Below the pieces are notes generated by a model, which did no database searches, was not told the DNA's origin, and saw only the letters and a program-made list of their open reading frames with translations. From positions 62,001-126,000 of the forward strand of contig NZ_PXZM01000003.1 of the NCBI RefSeq assembly GCF_003013395.1: a stretch of 64,000 bases of DNA, given 5' to 3'. This stretch comes from Brevibacillus fortis. GTDB taxonomy: Bacteria; Bacillota; Bacilli; Brevibacillales; Brevibacillaceae. This document shows positions 9,701 to 17,662 of this stretch, one piece after another; position 1 is the stretch's first letter; each line of letters opens with the position of its first letter. Made by a program: the position numbers and the translations under genes.

Positions 9701-11476
9701 TATCGCTGGAGCGCTGATGTCTATTTTTTCAGTAGAAGCAGAGACTTTCTCTAGTAAATGCTGCTGGGTCACTACCAACTGAATCCCGCTATGCTCGAGC
9801 ATGTAGGCAATTCGTTCTTCTGGTAGCTCCGGATCAATCGGGACAAACGCACCACCGGCTTTCAAAACCCCGAGAATTCCTACAATCATCTCGATGGAAC
9901 GATCCATCATCGTACCAACCAGGCTGTCTGCTGCAATCCCTTTTCTTCTCAAAAATCTGGCGAGCTGATTGGACTTCTCATCTAGCTCCAGATATGTCAG
10001 CTGCTGTTCTCCGAATACGACAGCTACCTGATTCGGTGTTCTTTCTACCTGTTCCATAAAGAGCTCGTGCATGGTTTTCGCTGGATAGGCATCAGATGTA
10101 TCAAGGTTTCTGTCAATCAGTTGTTGTTTTTCTGCTTCTGTCAGCAAGGTAACTTCTTGAAGAGCTACCTTCGGGTTGTTTGCCACGCAAACCGCGATCT
10201 GCTTGAGGTGGCCAGCCATTTTTTGAATAAAAACCTCGTCGAAGACAGCAGCATTATAATCAAAACGCATCGCAATCTCATCTTTGGGCATTACCATGAC
10301 GGTCATGTCATAATTGGTAGGTTCAAACATCTCTACATCTGAAATGGTAAAGCCTACTTGCTGTGTCGCTGTCTTTTTCTGCAAGGCCTCCATTAACGGA
10401 TAGTTTTCAATGACCATCAGGTGATCGATCAAATCTTGCTTCAATACGGAATCGTTTTGAATATCGTACAAAGGCACATGCTCATATGACTGGGATTTCA
10501 GTGATCTCTGGTGCACATCCTCTATCAAGTCGGCAAAGGTTTGATCGTTTTTTGCTTGAATGCGGAATGGAATGGTATTGATAAACAACCCAACCATTTT
10601 GTCGATTCCGACGATTTCAGTTGGTCTCCCGGATACAACAGAGCCAAAGAGCACATCATTCGAAGAGTTATAGGATTGGAGGAGTATCCCCCATAAGGTT
10701 TGAATCACAGTCGGCAAAGTCACTTGATTTTGACTTGCGATCGTAGAAAGCTGCTGCGTTAGCGTACGGTCCAGCACAAAACGATATTGTGCCGGTAGAA
10801 AGGCTTTGCTAGAAGGCTTCCCAAATTTCGGCAAGGACGTTTGCTGTTCAAACTGTTCCAGATACTCTCTCCAATATGAGAGAGCAGCCTGTTTATCTTG
10901 CTTTTCCAGCCATCGAATAAACAGACTGTATGGTTGCACCGGCTCAAGGGAGATCGGAGCACCGTTCTTTAAGGATAAATAGACGGAAAGCAAGTCATCA
11001 AAAATAATGCTGAAGCACCAACCATCCATGAGTATGTGATGGAAACTCCAGATGACTTGGTATTCGCTCTCCGTCATTTGGAAAATAGCCACTCTCATCA
11101 ACGAATCTTTCGCCAGATGAAAGGTTTTCTCTTGGTCATTCCTTTTGTACTGCGTGTAGCGCTGCTGCTTTTCTTGCACGTCGTATGCAGTTAAATCGCA
11201 AAATAGGATAGGAATGGGCCGTTCCTTCAGGACAACCTGCAAAGGCTGCTTTAATTTTTCATAGAGAAACAGCGTACGGAACACATCATATCTCTCTACC
11301 AGCACACGCAAGCTATTGGTAAACAAACCAACATCAAGATCGCCCTGAATCGAAATGGACATCTGTACAAGATGAGAGTTATGTTCTTCGTCTAGCAAGG
11401 CGTGAAATAACATTCCCTCTTGCATGGGCGTCAATAAATACATATCTTGTACTTGTTCTTTGGTAAATATGCTCAT
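707..11476 (-). CDS. tycB: Tyrocidine synthetase 2 (TycB), three-module NRPS with terminal epimerase
   Basis: The 3589-aa protein has the order C-A-T, C-A-T, C-A-T-E. Condensation motifs are HHILMDG (near residue 149), HHIISDG (near 1185) and HHIAADA (near 2225). Carrier motifs are LGGHSLK (near 1005 and 2039) and LGGDSIK (near 3073). The epimerase HHLVVDGVSW follows. Reading the adenylation pocket, module 1 gives D-V-Q-L-I-A-H-V-V, the proline code. Module 2 gives about D-G-L-C-V-G-A-V-I, which I do not recognise. Module 3 gives D-A-W-T-I-A-G-I-C, a Phe-type code with Gly at the 322 position. Length and order match tyrocidine TycB (Pro, Phe/Trp, D-Phe/Trp). The C-terminal acidic tail ending in LENILELI looks like a donor communication domain for TycC. 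The start has GAGGTG upstream, 94 bp after tycA. Cytoplasmic megasynthetase extending D-Phe to a tetrapeptide. Confidence 0.92.
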   Translation of the reverse strand: MSIFTKEQVQDMYLLTPMQEGMLFHALLDEEHNSHLVQMSISIQGDLDVGLFTNSLRVLVERYDVFRTLFLYEKLKQPLQVVLKERPIPILFCDLTAYDVQEKQQRYTQYKRNDQEKTFHLAKDSLMRVAIFQMTESEYQVIWSFHHILMDGWCFSIIFDDLLSVYLSLKNGAPISLEPVQPYSLFIRWLEKQDKQAALSYWREYLEQFEQQTSLPKFGKPSSKAFLPAQYRFVLDRTLTQQLSTIASQNQVTLPTVIQTLWGILLQSYNSSNDVLFGSVVSGRPTEIVGIDKMVGLFINTIPFRIQAKNDQTFADLIEDVHQRSLKSQSYEHVPLYDIQNDSVLKQDLIDHLMVIENYPLMEALQKKTATQQVGFTISDVEMFEPTNYDMTVMVMPKDEIAMRFDYNAAVFDEVFIQKMAGHLKQIAVCVANNPKVALQEVTLLTEAEKQQLIDRNLDTSDAYPAKTMHELFMEQVERTPNQVAVVFGEQQLTYLELDEKSNQLARFLRRKGIAADSLVGTMMDRSIEMIVGILGVLKAGGAFVPIDPELPEERIAYMLEHSGIQLVVTQQHLLEKVSASTEKIDISAPAIWEENSASVETFNHPDDLFYIIYTSGTTGKPKGVMLEHKNMANLMNFTFTKTNIDFHEKVLQYTTCSFDVCYQEIFSTLLSGGQLYLITNEMRRHVEKLFAFIQEKQISILSLPVSFLKFIFNEKDYAQSFPRCVKHIITAGEQLVVTHELQKYLRNQHVFLHNHYGPSETHVVTTYTMDPSMDIPELPPIGKPISNTGIYILDEKLQLKPEGIVGELYISGANVGRGYLHNLELTAEKFLENPYRSGERMYRTGDLARWLPDGTIEFLGRIDHQVKIRGHRIELGEIESHLLNHDLIKEAVVIDRADETGGKYLCAYVVLTEEVSNEELRVYLSRTLPEYMIPSFFMNLERIPVTPNGKTDRRALPIPEGNAFNGAEYLAPTTELEQKMAAIWENVLGVTPIGIQDNFFTLGGHSLKAIHLISRMQKDCQADVPLRVLFERPTIQELAKYVEGEEAGTYLAIPRVVMEEHYPVSSAQKRMLILNQLDPASTVYNLPVVTVLDGELNVQQLEDAISSLVSRHDSLRTSFHTINGEPVQRIHQECKLPIAYMEATEERLNQVIMDFMRPFDLEKAPLSRVGLVKLGERRHVMIIDMHHIISDGVSSQIILNDLAQIYQDKSLPEQRIQYKDFAVWEKGLAQSDEFRKQEAYWTERFAGEIPVLNLPLDYSRPSVQSFEGERYLFHTEKPLMDRLQRVASDTGTTLYMVLMAAYHVLLAKYSGQEDMVVGTVTAGRTHPDTESITGMFVNTLAMRNQPVATKSFKQFLREVKDNTLAAFEHGDYPFEELVEKLAVNRNRSRNPLFDTLFILQNMDADPIEIEGMTVTPYVPEGKMAKFDLSLEATQNHAGLMFCFEFCTKLFKRETIERMSRHYIQILQEVIRNTDVALYQMEMLAEPEKQELLVDFNDTFKSVQLESTLPQLFEEQVLKTPDQIAVVCGDKRLTYEELNKRANQLARTLRKKGVKADQSVGIMATRSLEMVIGILAILKAGGAYVPIDPEYPNDRIAYMLEDCEARLVLTQEHLGTKIADSVECLYLEDMSNYSRITTNLNPIHTATNLAYIIYTSGTTGRPKGVMVEHRGIVNSVTWNKEEFALSVHDRGLLALSFAFDGFVLTFFALILSGSTVVLTKDEEAKDPIALKNLIATWSCSYTLCVPSLFQAILECSTSDDISPMKMAVLGGEKLSPKLVEMCKEMNPQMIAVNAYGPTESSVIATYLCDTLPDAPITIGRPIANTSIYIVDHSHQLLPIGVVGEICIGGLGLARGYWNRPELTEEKFVANPFEPGERMYKTGDLGRWLPDGTIEFAGRLDEQVKVRGYRIEIGEIESVLLSYETTNEAIVVAYLDGSGDAYLTAYFTGKETISEAALRAHLSQELPAYMVPTYLVQLDAFPLTPNGKIDRKALPMPEGKPTTSVEYVAPANEVEATLAKIWENVLGISGIGVMDNFFELGGHSLKAMTVVAHVHREFQTDLPLKHFFEQPTVRALSQLIKHSEQASDRSIQPAEPQDYYPVSSAQQRMYVLHQLEGAGISYNTPGMIMLEGKLVREQLAYALQALVDRHEIWRTSFEMVGDQLVQKIHDRVEVEIEYREAEEHQIDDIFHSFVRPFDLTVSPLIRMGLVKISDERHLLLYDMHHIAADASSVTIIFNELAELYQGRHLPELRIQYKDFSVWQKRFNVSNDFKNQEDYWLYAFEGHNTVLEVPTDFPRPAVKSFEGDQIVLTTDRPLLEALHALAAETKTTLFMVLLAAYNVLLSKYTGQDDIVVGTPISGKTRAELEPIVGMFVNTLAIRNKPTAEKTFKEFLMEVKQNALDAYDHQDYPLESLVEKLGIQRDPGRNPLFDTMFILQTDELYRKTLGQLTYQPYESTSALAISKFDMSFHLTERETDLLLRLEYSTKLFRRDTVDRMSNHFMQILRNVTAEPEKQLQAIEMLTAEEKQLLLVEFNHTDREYKEDQTIQQLFEELAASTPDQTAIVFEENQMTYQELNERANQLATVLRERGVGPSQIVVMMVERSLEMVIATLAILKAGGAFLPVDPDYPEERIRYMIEDSQAKLVLTHSHLIHKVSSQADIIDLGDAHSYSSQADNLFCINKPSDLAYIIYTSGTTGNPKGVMLEHKGAANLQALFKNQFGVTPQDRPGHFASISFDASVWDMFMALLTGATLYIISRDTINDFRKFEEYVHKNGITILTLPPTYAIYLEPDRMPSLRILITAGSSASTALVEQWKEKVTYINGYGPTENTICATLWKALPHEPVGQTITIGKPVQNTKLYIVDEQMQLKTVGQMGELCISGVGLARGYWNRPELTAEKFVDNPFVPGEKMYRTGDLAKWLPDGNIEYLGRIDHQVKVRGHRVELGEVESVLLRYETIIEAAAITHLDDHGQPYLCAYYVANGEASPAQLREFMGKELPNYMVPSFFVQLDKMPLTPNDKIDRKALPKPSHEENMGREYDAPQSELEQLLATVWAEVLGIKQVGLKDNFFELGGDSIKAIQVSTRLHASGWTLAMKELFQYPSIEQVVVHVIPNNRESDQGVVEGAIILTPIQKWFFERNFTDRHHWNQAVMLFREDGFDPGLVQQAFYKIVEHHDALRMIYRQENETITQINRALTGERFRFHSYDLKDHANSVAHILELSDHFQSSIDLEQGPLVHLALFSTKEGDHLLIAIHHLVVDGVSWRILFEDFSSTYSQALHNQEIVLPKKTDSFKDWSAQLQNYAESDELLREASYWHNLELTTTAEKLPTDFVTADRKQKHTRTVKVELTAQETENLLRHVHHAYHTEMNDLLLTALGLTVKEWTNTSYAVINLEGHGREDIQNEMNVTRTIGWFTSQFPVVLDMEKSKDLSYQIKQIKESLRHIPKKGIGYEILRTMTADKLRPSLQFCLQPEISFNYLGQFDSDVKSGGFTFSPLGTGQLFSPESERVFLLDISGMIEDGKLQISFGYSSLQYKEETIAKLAASYRNHLLNIIEHCMSKESGELTPSDLGDDDLSMEELENILELI

Positions 11477-11547
11477 TCCGGCACCTCGATATCAACATTA
11501 TTTGTCATATTTGTATAAAAATGGTAGTAGAAAGCATGTTTTTCCCC

Positions 11548-11575
11548 ACTAAATATTATCAAGAGCTTATTTAGT
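11548..11575 (-). repeat. Weak AT-rich hairpin across the tycA stop codon
   Basis: ACTAAATA (11548-11555) and TATTTAGT (11568-11575) are inverted copies with a 12-nt loop. They overlap the tycA stop codon at 11571-11573. The stem is AT-only apart from one pair and lacks a T-run, so a terminator role is doubtful. It may only be a by-product of AT-rich sequence. Confidence 0.35.
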
Positions 11576-14500
11576 TAAGCGTATCGGCAAGTAATTCGAA
11601 GATGTCATCCATTTCCTCCATTTGAAGTCCTTTCAGACTAAAATCACTTGGAGTCCGCTCTACTTCTTTTTTCTGCGAGCAATGCGTGATGATTGACCGG
11701 AGATGTTTACGATAGTTCTCACTCAATTGATGAATAGACTCTTCTCTAAACTGCTCCTCGCTGTAAGTAAATGTGATGAGAAGCTCTCCACCTTCAATTC
11801 TTCCCGTAATATTCAAAGCGGTATAAATCTCGGAATCGGGACTCAGATTGTTCTTTCCATCCGCCCCCAGCGAGTTGCCCGAACTATACGGAGAACGGCT
11901 AAACTGTTCACTGTTAAAGCCTGAGTCAAACTGACCCAAGTAGTTAAACGTTACTTCGGGTTGCAAGGAAAAGGACAAGGAACGTCGTCTTTCCGGTTCT
12001 GTCATATACTTTAAGATTTCATAGCCAATGCCTTTATTGGGGATTTTCCTCAGGTTTTCTTTCGTGCATTTGATATGGTCAGGTAAGTGACGAATTTGAC
12101 TCAAATCTAGTAATACTGGATATTGGGACGTAAACCATCCTATTGTTCTTGTCACGTTAGCCTGTTCGATCACATCTTCGCGCCCGTGCCCTTCCAGATT
12201 AATCACGATTTGGTCATGCCTGCTCCACTCTGCGACGGCCAGCCCCAACGCTGCCAGTAACAGATCATTGATTTCGGTTTGATAAGCAGAATTTGCCTGC
12301 TTCAACAATTGTTCGGTTTCCTCTGCTAGTAATCCGACCTGTATGTTTCGGATACTCTTCTGTTTACTGCCCACCGTTTCATAATCTTTCGGAAGAGAAG
12401 CATTCCTAGCTACTGATTCGAGATTCTCCCAATACGGTATTTCTCTTTGCAACTCATCACTATTCGCATACTCGTTTAGCCATACTGCCCAATTTTTAAA
12501 AGAATCCGTTTTTTCTGGGAGGACGATATCTTTTCCTGCTAGTACTTGACTGTATGCCGTTGCTAGATCCTCAAATAAGATGCGCCAAGAAATTCCATCC
12601 ATGACTAAATGATGGAAAGCCAAAAACAAATGATCGCCTTGGAGCGTATGAAACAGCGCTACCTTTACCAAATCTCCTTCTTGTAAATTCATGCTGCTAT
12701 GCAAACGTCTCGTCTCTTCTTCGATCGCTTGCTGAACATCCGAATGCGAGGTCAAATCGTATTGAAGGAAATGGTATAAATCGTTATCCAACCCACGATT
12801 CTGTTGAACGATTCTCCCATTCTCTTGCTGATAAACCATGCGGAGCGCGTCGTGATGCGAAAGGATTTTATCCAGGGCCTTTCGGATGGCTTCAGGATCA
12901 AATCCCTGTTCACGATACAGCACATACGATTGGTTCCAATGGAACATATTCGTAAAGTTCTTTTCAAAGAACCATTGTTGAATCGGCGTTAACCTGACAG
13001 GGCCTTCTATGATTCCCTGATCACTTTTTCTCGTCGTACTTTTGACAAAAAGAGCAACCTGAGAAATTGTCGGGTAATTCAGCAAATCTTTCGTATCTAG
13101 CTTTAGTTGATAGGCATGCAAACGAGCTGCGACCTGGATCGCTTGAATGGAATCCCCACCGAGTGAGTAAAAATTATCGCGAATCCCAATTTTCTCGATT
13201 CCTAATACCTCTTGCCAAACGCTTGCGAGAATCGATTCTGTCTGATCTCTAGGGGCTTCATATGCAAGATTTGTCTGAGCAGAAAAATCAGGTTCAGGCA
13301 ATGCTTTGCGATCAATCTTGTCATTTGGCGTGAGTGGCATTTTATCCAGCTTCACGAAATAGGAAGGAAGCATGTACGCAGGAAGCTTTTGAGCGGCAAA
13401 TTCTCTGATCTGCGTAGGAGTTACTTCCAATTGCGAAATAAAATAAGCGCACAAAAAGGGGTGAGCATATTGGTCTTCTCTAGCGACTACCACTGCCTCT
13501 TTTATTTGTTCATGTTTCAGCAAAACGGACTCGATTTCACCCAACTCTATCCGATGACCCCTGATTTTCACCTGATGGTCGATTCTGCCGAGAAACTCGA
13601 TTTCTCCATTCGGCAGCCATTTGGCGAGGTCTCCTGTTCTGTACATCTTCTCTCCTGGTACGAACGGATTATCTACAAATTTTTCGGCGGTCAAATCTGG
13701 ACGATTCCAGTATCCTCTGGCTAAGCCTGCTCCACCTATGCATAATTCGCCCTCACTGCCAATTGGCTGCAGCTGTAGCTCTTCATTGACAATATAAGCG
13801 CACGTATTTTGAATCGGTTTTCCGATTGGGATCGTTTGGTTGATGAGCGCATTGGAAGGTGCCTCCCATATCGTCGCGCAAATGCTTGTTTCCGTAGGTC
13901 CGTATGCATTTACGTACCTTACTTTGTTTTTCCATCTATTCACTAAAGGGAAGTTGGCAGCTGAACCTGCCGTAATCATGATGCGAAGTGTAGTAAGATG
14001 ATCTGGGTTGAGGTGAGTTAAATAAGTGGGTGGCAACGTGATGATGGTCAATTCATTTTCATTCAAATAGTTTTCAAAACTGATGAAATCATGAATCGTC
14101 TGTTTGGAAAGGACGTAGAGGCTGGCACCGGTTAGTAAAGCCATGAACATTTCCCATACCGATGCATCAAAAGACATGCTGGCAAATTGCCCAATCCTGT
14201 CTGCAGGTGTAACGCCAAACGTATTTTGGAAGAATGTTTGCAAATTAGCGATCCCTTTATGCTCCAGCATGGTTCCTTTCGGTTTGCCGGTTGTGCCTGA
14301 TGTATAAATGACATACGCCAAGTCTGTAGGCTTGCTTGGTAAGTGAAGATTGGAATCTGAGCGAGTATCCAGTTTTTCTTCTTCGAGAACAACTACAGGA
14401 CCACGGTATCCGACGTCATAAACAAGCTTGCTGACGTTTTTCTGAGTGATGACGATTTTGGTCTGACTGTCTTGCAGGATATATTGAATCCGATCACGGG

Positions 14501-14849
14501 GATATTCGATATCGATAGGAACATACGCTCCGCCAGCCTTGAGAATGGCCAGAATAGCCGTAACATATTCAATGGATTTTTCCATCATGACACCGACAAT
14601 GCAGTCGGTTGTAATCCCTTTTTCGATCAGTGCTCTTGCTAATTGGTTGGCTTTCCTATTGAGCTCCTGGTAGGTTAAGCGCTCGTTTTCATAAACGATG
14701 GCAACTCTGTCTGGCACAGCTTCTGCTCGTTCCTCGAACAACTGATGAATCGACTTATCCTGTGGATATTCAGCCTTTGTATCATTAAACAAGGCTACCT
14801 GTTCTTTTTCCCACTCCAAGTCGATGAGATTGGCCTGATTTGTTAACAT
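11571..14849 (-). CDS. tycA: Tyrocidine synthetase 1 (TycA), A-T-E initiation module for D-Phe
   Basis: This 1092-aa synthetase has an adenylation domain (about residues 20-530, with the [11 protein letters not shown] core), a carrier domain with LGGDSIQ near residue 563, and an epimerase with [10 protein letters not shown] near 747. The adenylation pocket reads D-A-W-T-I-A-A-I-C, the phenylalanine code of GrsA/TycA, so the enzyme should activate L-Phe and epimerise it on the carrier arm. Length and N-terminus ([10 protein letters not shown]) resemble tyrocidine synthetase 1. The sequence differs at many positions from the B. brevis ATCC 8185 protein as I remember it, so this is a related species or strain. 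The tail ending [15 protein letters not shown] is a likely donor communication domain for TycB. The start has GGAGGGG about 6 bases upstream. First gene of the operon; product is D-Phe handed to TycB module 1 (Pro). Confidence 0.93.
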   Translation of the reverse strand: MLTNQANLIDLEWEKEQVALFNDTKAEYPQDKSIHQLFEERAEAVPDRVAIVYENERLTYQELNRKANQLARALIEKGITTDCIVGVMMEKSIEYVTAILAILKAGGAYVPIDIEYPRDRIQYILQDSQTKIVITQKNVSKLVYDVGYRGPVVVLEEEKLDTRSDSNLHLPSKPTDLAYVIYTSGTTGKPKGTMLEHKGIANLQTFFQNTFGVTPADRIGQFASMSFDASVWEMFMALLTGASLYVLSKQTIHDFISFENYLNENELTIITLPPTYLTHLNPDHLTTLRIMITAGSAANFPLVNRWKNKVRYVNAYGPTETSICATIWEAPSNALINQTIPIGKPIQNTCAYIVNEELQLQPIGSEGELCIGGAGLARGYWNRPDLTAEKFVDNPFVPGEKMYRTGDLAKWLPNGEIEFLGRIDHQVKIRGHRIELGEIESVLLKHEQIKEAVVVAREDQYAHPFLCAYFISQLEVTPTQIREFAAQKLPAYMLPSYFVKLDKMPLTPNDKIDRKALPEPDFSAQTNLAYEAPRDQTESILASVWQEVLGIEKIGIRDNFYSLGGDSIQAIQVAARLHAYQLKLDTKDLLNYPTISQVALFVKSTTRKSDQGIIEGPVRLTPIQQWFFEKNFTNMFHWNQSYVLYREQGFDPEAIRKALDKILSHHDALRMVYQQENGRIVQQNRGLDNDLYHFLQYDLTSHSDVQQAIEEETRRLHSSMNLQEGDLVKVALFHTLQGDHLFLAFHHLVMDGISWRILFEDLATAYSQVLAGKDIVLPEKTDSFKNWAVWLNEYANSDELQREIPYWENLESVARNASLPKDYETVGSKQKSIRNIQVGLLAEETEQLLKQANSAYQTEINDLLLAALGLAVAEWSRHDQIVINLEGHGREDVIEQANVTRTIGWFTSQYPVLLDLSQIRHLPDHIKCTKENLRKIPNKGIGYEILKYMTEPERRRSLSFSLQPEVTFNYLGQFDSGFNSEQFSRSPYSSGNSLGADGKNNLSPDSEIYTALNITGRIEGGELLITFTYSEEQFREESIHQLSENYRKHLRSIITHCSQKKEVERTPSDFSLKGLQMEEMDDIFELLADTLN

Positions 14850-15535
14850 ATGTCCCCTCCGATAATTGGCAAACTTTTGTTTATCATGAAGTGTGACAAA
14901 ACAATGTGATGGCCAAACAAGTGACAGTTAAGGTAAAAGCGGTTAACAAAACTGCAAGAAAATGAATGGTATTGAAAAAAATGGAAGTATCAATTTCAAC
15001 AACATTAAGTATAATGGGCGAATGTAACAAAATATGTGGGAATTTGTATCTTTTTTGTAATTACCATCCAGTAATCTATATCTATGGTCATGAACCGATT
15101 TTCACCTTCAAATTCTCCAAGATTTTACAAACTTTCACAATGGGGATAATTCCCTGTTTGTGTTGAAGTGTTTTCAGGACAAAAGCCTCTTACCATTATT
15201 TGGATAAACAATGTTCACTGGTACTCTAGCCCAATGGGTTCACAACATCGTTGCAGCAAAAATAACCATCACACCTCCGTATTCGCGAGGTTCGTTTGTG
15301 TATCACCCTTTCATGAAAAATTGTCCTGCGAAGTCATCGTTATGTTCTGCATACATATTCTTGCGTAGCTTAAACTTTTATTCATTATAGCAGAGAGAAT
15401 ATTTCTGTACAGATAAAAATAGGTATTTTTTGTAAAAAATGTTTATTTTTAAAAAACCAGGTCTTTAAATCACTAAGGACCATAGTCCTAACTAATGGCA
15501 AGTACGATATTGTTAGCTCACGTTTTCGAGGACGT
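14850..15535 (-). promoter_or_regulatory. Gene-free region upstream of tycA
   Basis: About 0.7 kb between tycA and the terminator of the next gene carries no convincing coding sequence on either strand. It is AT-rich, which suits AbrB-type control known for tycA in B. brevis (established for that organism, not shown here). A possible sigma-A promoter sits at 15384-15411, which would give an untranslated leader of over 500 nt. No riboswitch family was recognised. Confidence 0.5.
15384..15411 (-). promoter_or_regulatory. Candidate sigma-A promoter for the tyc operon
   Basis: On the minus strand TGTACA and a perfect TATAAT are separated by 16 bases. The -35 matches the consensus at four of six positions. 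It is the best TATAAT box seen upstream of tycA but lies about 535 bp from the start codon, so it needs transcript mapping. Confidence 0.35.
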
Positions 15536-15577
15536 AAAAAGGCCCACACTTTGTGTTTCTAAACAAAAGTGTGAGCC
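15536..15577 (-). terminator. Rho-independent terminator after the AI-2E-family gene
   Basis: GGCTCACACTTT and AAAGTGTGGGCC (minus strand reading) form a 12-bp stem with one G-U pair, followed by TTTTTAC. It lies about 50 bp past the stop of the 15628-16776 gene and separates it from the tyc operon. Confidence 0.85.
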
Positions 15578-15627
15578 CTCTGCTTGACAATAAGCCTAAG
15601 CATCTCAGGAGGTTTATGCCCTTGCCC

Positions 15628-16776
15628 TTATTCTTTTATCACAATGTTCTTCTCCTGCAGTCGCTTGTTCGTAGCACTTCTGACTAGTGTAAATACGACG
15701 GCAAAAGCAGGAATACCAAGCAACATGCCCATGATACCAAATAAACTTCCACCCACTAACAAGGCCAGCATGACCCATAAGCCCGCTAATCCGATGGAAT
15801 TCCCTACGACCTTTGGATAGATAAAGTTACCCTCGATTTGTTGCAATACAAGAATAAATACGACGAACCAAATGGCTTTCACCGGATCAACCATCAAGAT
15901 GATAAACGCACTGGGAATGGTCCCGATGTAAGCGCCAAAGATCGGAATAATGCTCGTTACGCCAATGATCACACTCACCAGAAGCGCATATGGCATATGG
16001 AACATCCACATGCCGACAAAACAGAGCGAGCCAAGTATCAGTGCCTCAGTAAGCTGACCCGCTATGAAACCACTGAATGCTTTGTTCGTAATTTCACCAA
16101 TTTCTACAGCCCTGTCCGCCCTCTCTTTTGAGGAGTAGGCATATAGCAATTTTTTCGCGATCATCGTTAACTTTTCCTTACTGAGCAGCAAGTAAACGGA
16201 CAGCATCAGACCCATGATAATATCGATAAAGCTGATCGTAAACATTTTCGTGAATTCCAAAATCACAGGAATCGAAGTCAAGAAAAACTGTCCAAACTTG
16301 GTCAGAATCTCATTCCACTTCTCTACGAGTGTATTCCACAGATCGCCAGACAAATGAAACTTCGCTGCGATACTATCCACGAATGCTTTCAATGATTCCA
16401 TATTATTCGGCAGACTAAAGGCAAGCACGGAAATACTCGAGATCAACTGAGGAACAATAAACCACATCAAAAATGTCAACAATACCAGAACAGTCGCTAA
16501 TGTTAACAAAATGGAAAATGGACGTCTCACTCTCAACCAGATTCGATTGTTTCGCCGATTGATGGGAGCAAATACTCTCTCTTCATAAAATCTCAGTAAA
16601 ATGTTTAAAATGTAGGCAATGGCGATACCATAAATGACGGGATCCAATAAATCAAATATTTCAAAGACGAACAACTTGACAGCCGTAAAATTCCAGAACA
16701 GAACGAACAATAGTACGGTGTAAGTCGCAATCATGATGTATTTCTTCATATCTGGCCAGTTTATTCTATCCATCAT
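15628..16776 (-). CDS. AI-2E family transporter (PerM/YtvI-like membrane protein)
   Basis: This 382-aa polytopic membrane protein has about eight hydrophobic segments: two near the N-terminus (residues about 12-60), one near 75-100, one near 150-175, and a C-terminal block from about 210 to 350. The C-terminal block contains the conserved run with GVTSIIPIFGAYIGTIPSA. This arrangement is typical of the AI-2E transporter family (formerly UPF0118). Members export small molecules or act as sodium/proton antiporters; the substrate here cannot be read from sequence. The start has AGGAG about 10 bases upstream; ATG codons at 16776 and 16773 are equally possible. It is monocistronic by its own terminator. 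Its closeness to the tyrocidine genes does not by itself mean it exports the peptide. Confidence 0.85.
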   Translation of the reverse strand: MMDRINWPDMKKYIMIATYTVLLFVLFWNFTAVKLFVFEIFDLLDPVIYGIAIAYILNILLRFYEERVFAPINRRNNRIWLRVRRPFSILLTLATVLVLLTFLMWFIVPQLISSISVLAFSLPNNMESLKAFVDSIAAKFHLSGDLWNTLVEKWNEILTKFGQFFLTSIPVILEFTKMFTISFIDIIMGLMLSVYLLLSKEKLTMIAKKLLYAYSSKERADRAVEIGEITNKAFSGFIAGQLTEALILGSLCFVGMWMFHMPYALLVSVIIGVTSIIPIFGAYIGTIPSAFIILMVDPVKAIWFVVFILVLQQIEGNFIYPKVVGNSIGLAGLWVMLALLVGGSLFGIMGMLLGIPAFAVVFTLVRSATNKRLQEKNIVIKE

Positions 16777-16913
16777 TCTCTTACAGACTCCTAACGATTG
16801 TGATTTCTAAGGTGATGAGCTTGTCCATAACTTTTCCAATTAGTATGTCCACAGGTTTACAGCAGATTCTCACCAAGCCTTTATTATATCTTGAATGCCC
16901 CACAAAAACCAAA

Positions 16914-16941
16914 CAAAAACACCCATGCGTCGGGTGTTTTG
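16914..16941 (-). terminator. Rho-independent terminator after the DinB-like gene
   Basis: AAAACACCC and GGGTGTTTT form a 9-bp stem with a 7-nt loop directly behind the stop at 16947, followed by T-rich sequence on the minus strand. Confidence 0.85.
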
Positions 16942-16946
16942 TTATA

Positions 16947-17411
16947 TCAAGCTTGCTTGTACGCAGCCCGTACCCGTTCGATCTGGGCAAGATGGTCGCG
17001 AACATGCTCAACTCGATATTCAAGCAACTCTTTAAAGGTGAACCGCCCTGCATCTGCATAAACTCCTACACGCTCATATTGATCACAGGTCAACGTTTCC
17101 AGAATGGTTTGCATACTACAGCGGAGCATTTGAAATAATTGGAGGTACTGGTCACGGTCCAACAGATCGTACGCCAAGTTATCCACCCAAGCACGCTGAT
17201 CAAACGAAATCAAAAGTGGCTCTTCCTCAGCCAATACTTTTTTCAACCGATGTGTAGACAAAATTTCGGAATCCGTTACATGGATAAGGATTTGATGAAT
17301 GCTCCATTTATCTGGTGCTGGCTTGAAGCGAACCTCTTCCTCGGTCAATCCTTCTATTGCTTCCCGAAGCATGTTGTATCCACGACCATACTCTTCTATC
17401 AACGCTTCCAC
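16947..17411 (-). CDS. DinB-family (YfiT-like) putative metal-dependent protein
   Basis: The 154-aa product matches the DinB/YfiT four-helix family: an N-terminal helix with GRGYNMLREAIEGLTEEEV, the stretch DKWSIHQILIHVTDSE with the first metal-ligand histidine, and a late RVEHVRDHLAQIERV with further histidines. Members bind a divalent metal through three histidines; several are thiol-dependent transferases, but the substrate here is unknown. A longer reading frame starts at 17510, but the GTG at 17411 is preceded at 6 bases by AAGGAGGGG and gives the usual family N-terminus, so it is chosen. Single gene with its own terminator. Confidence 0.8.
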   Translation of the reverse strand: MEALIEEYGRGYNMLREAIEGLTEEEVRFKPAPDKWSIHQILIHVTDSEILSTHRLKKVLAEEEPLLISFDQRAWVDNLAYDLLDRDQYLQLFQMLRCSMQTILETLTCDQYERVGVYADAGRFTFKELLEYRVEHVRDHLAQIERVRAAYKQA

Positions 17412-17611
17412 TCTTGTCCCCTCCTTGAATTTCACACATGCTTTCCTGTGATTATAGTATGTTTGGTTAAGGGGTAAAAGTAGGCAAACGTACCGCTTTG
17501 ATAGCTTCATTTAATTCTGCTTCGGATTCGTTAACCTTCGTTATAAAAGCTCAACAATGCTAAGCAGTATTTTGTGTTTGAGGGCTATTTCCCTGCTCGG
17601 TTAAATAGAAT

Positions 17612-17652
17612 AAAAAAACGTTTAGTCATCCTTTGTCGTGACTAAACGTTTT
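17612..17652 (-). terminator. Rho-independent terminator after the MarR-MFS operon
   Basis: AAACGTTTAGTCA and TGACTAAACGTTT form a 13-bp stem with a 10-nt loop. Seven A residues on the plus strand give a T-run in the minus-strand transcript. It lies just behind the stop at 17663. Confidence 0.9.
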
Positions 17653-17662
17653 TGGTATGAAT

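Noticed and set aside
14966..15368. Two 66-codon plus-strand frames upstream of tycA
   Set aside because: Composition is not protein-like, there are no ribosome binding sites, and they lie in the AT-rich regulatory region.
15628..16776. AI-2E-family permease as the tyrocidine exporter
   Set aside because: It has its own promoter region side and terminator, is separated by 0.7 kb from tycA, and the known tyrocidine operons carry ABC exporters downstream of tycC, outside this window.
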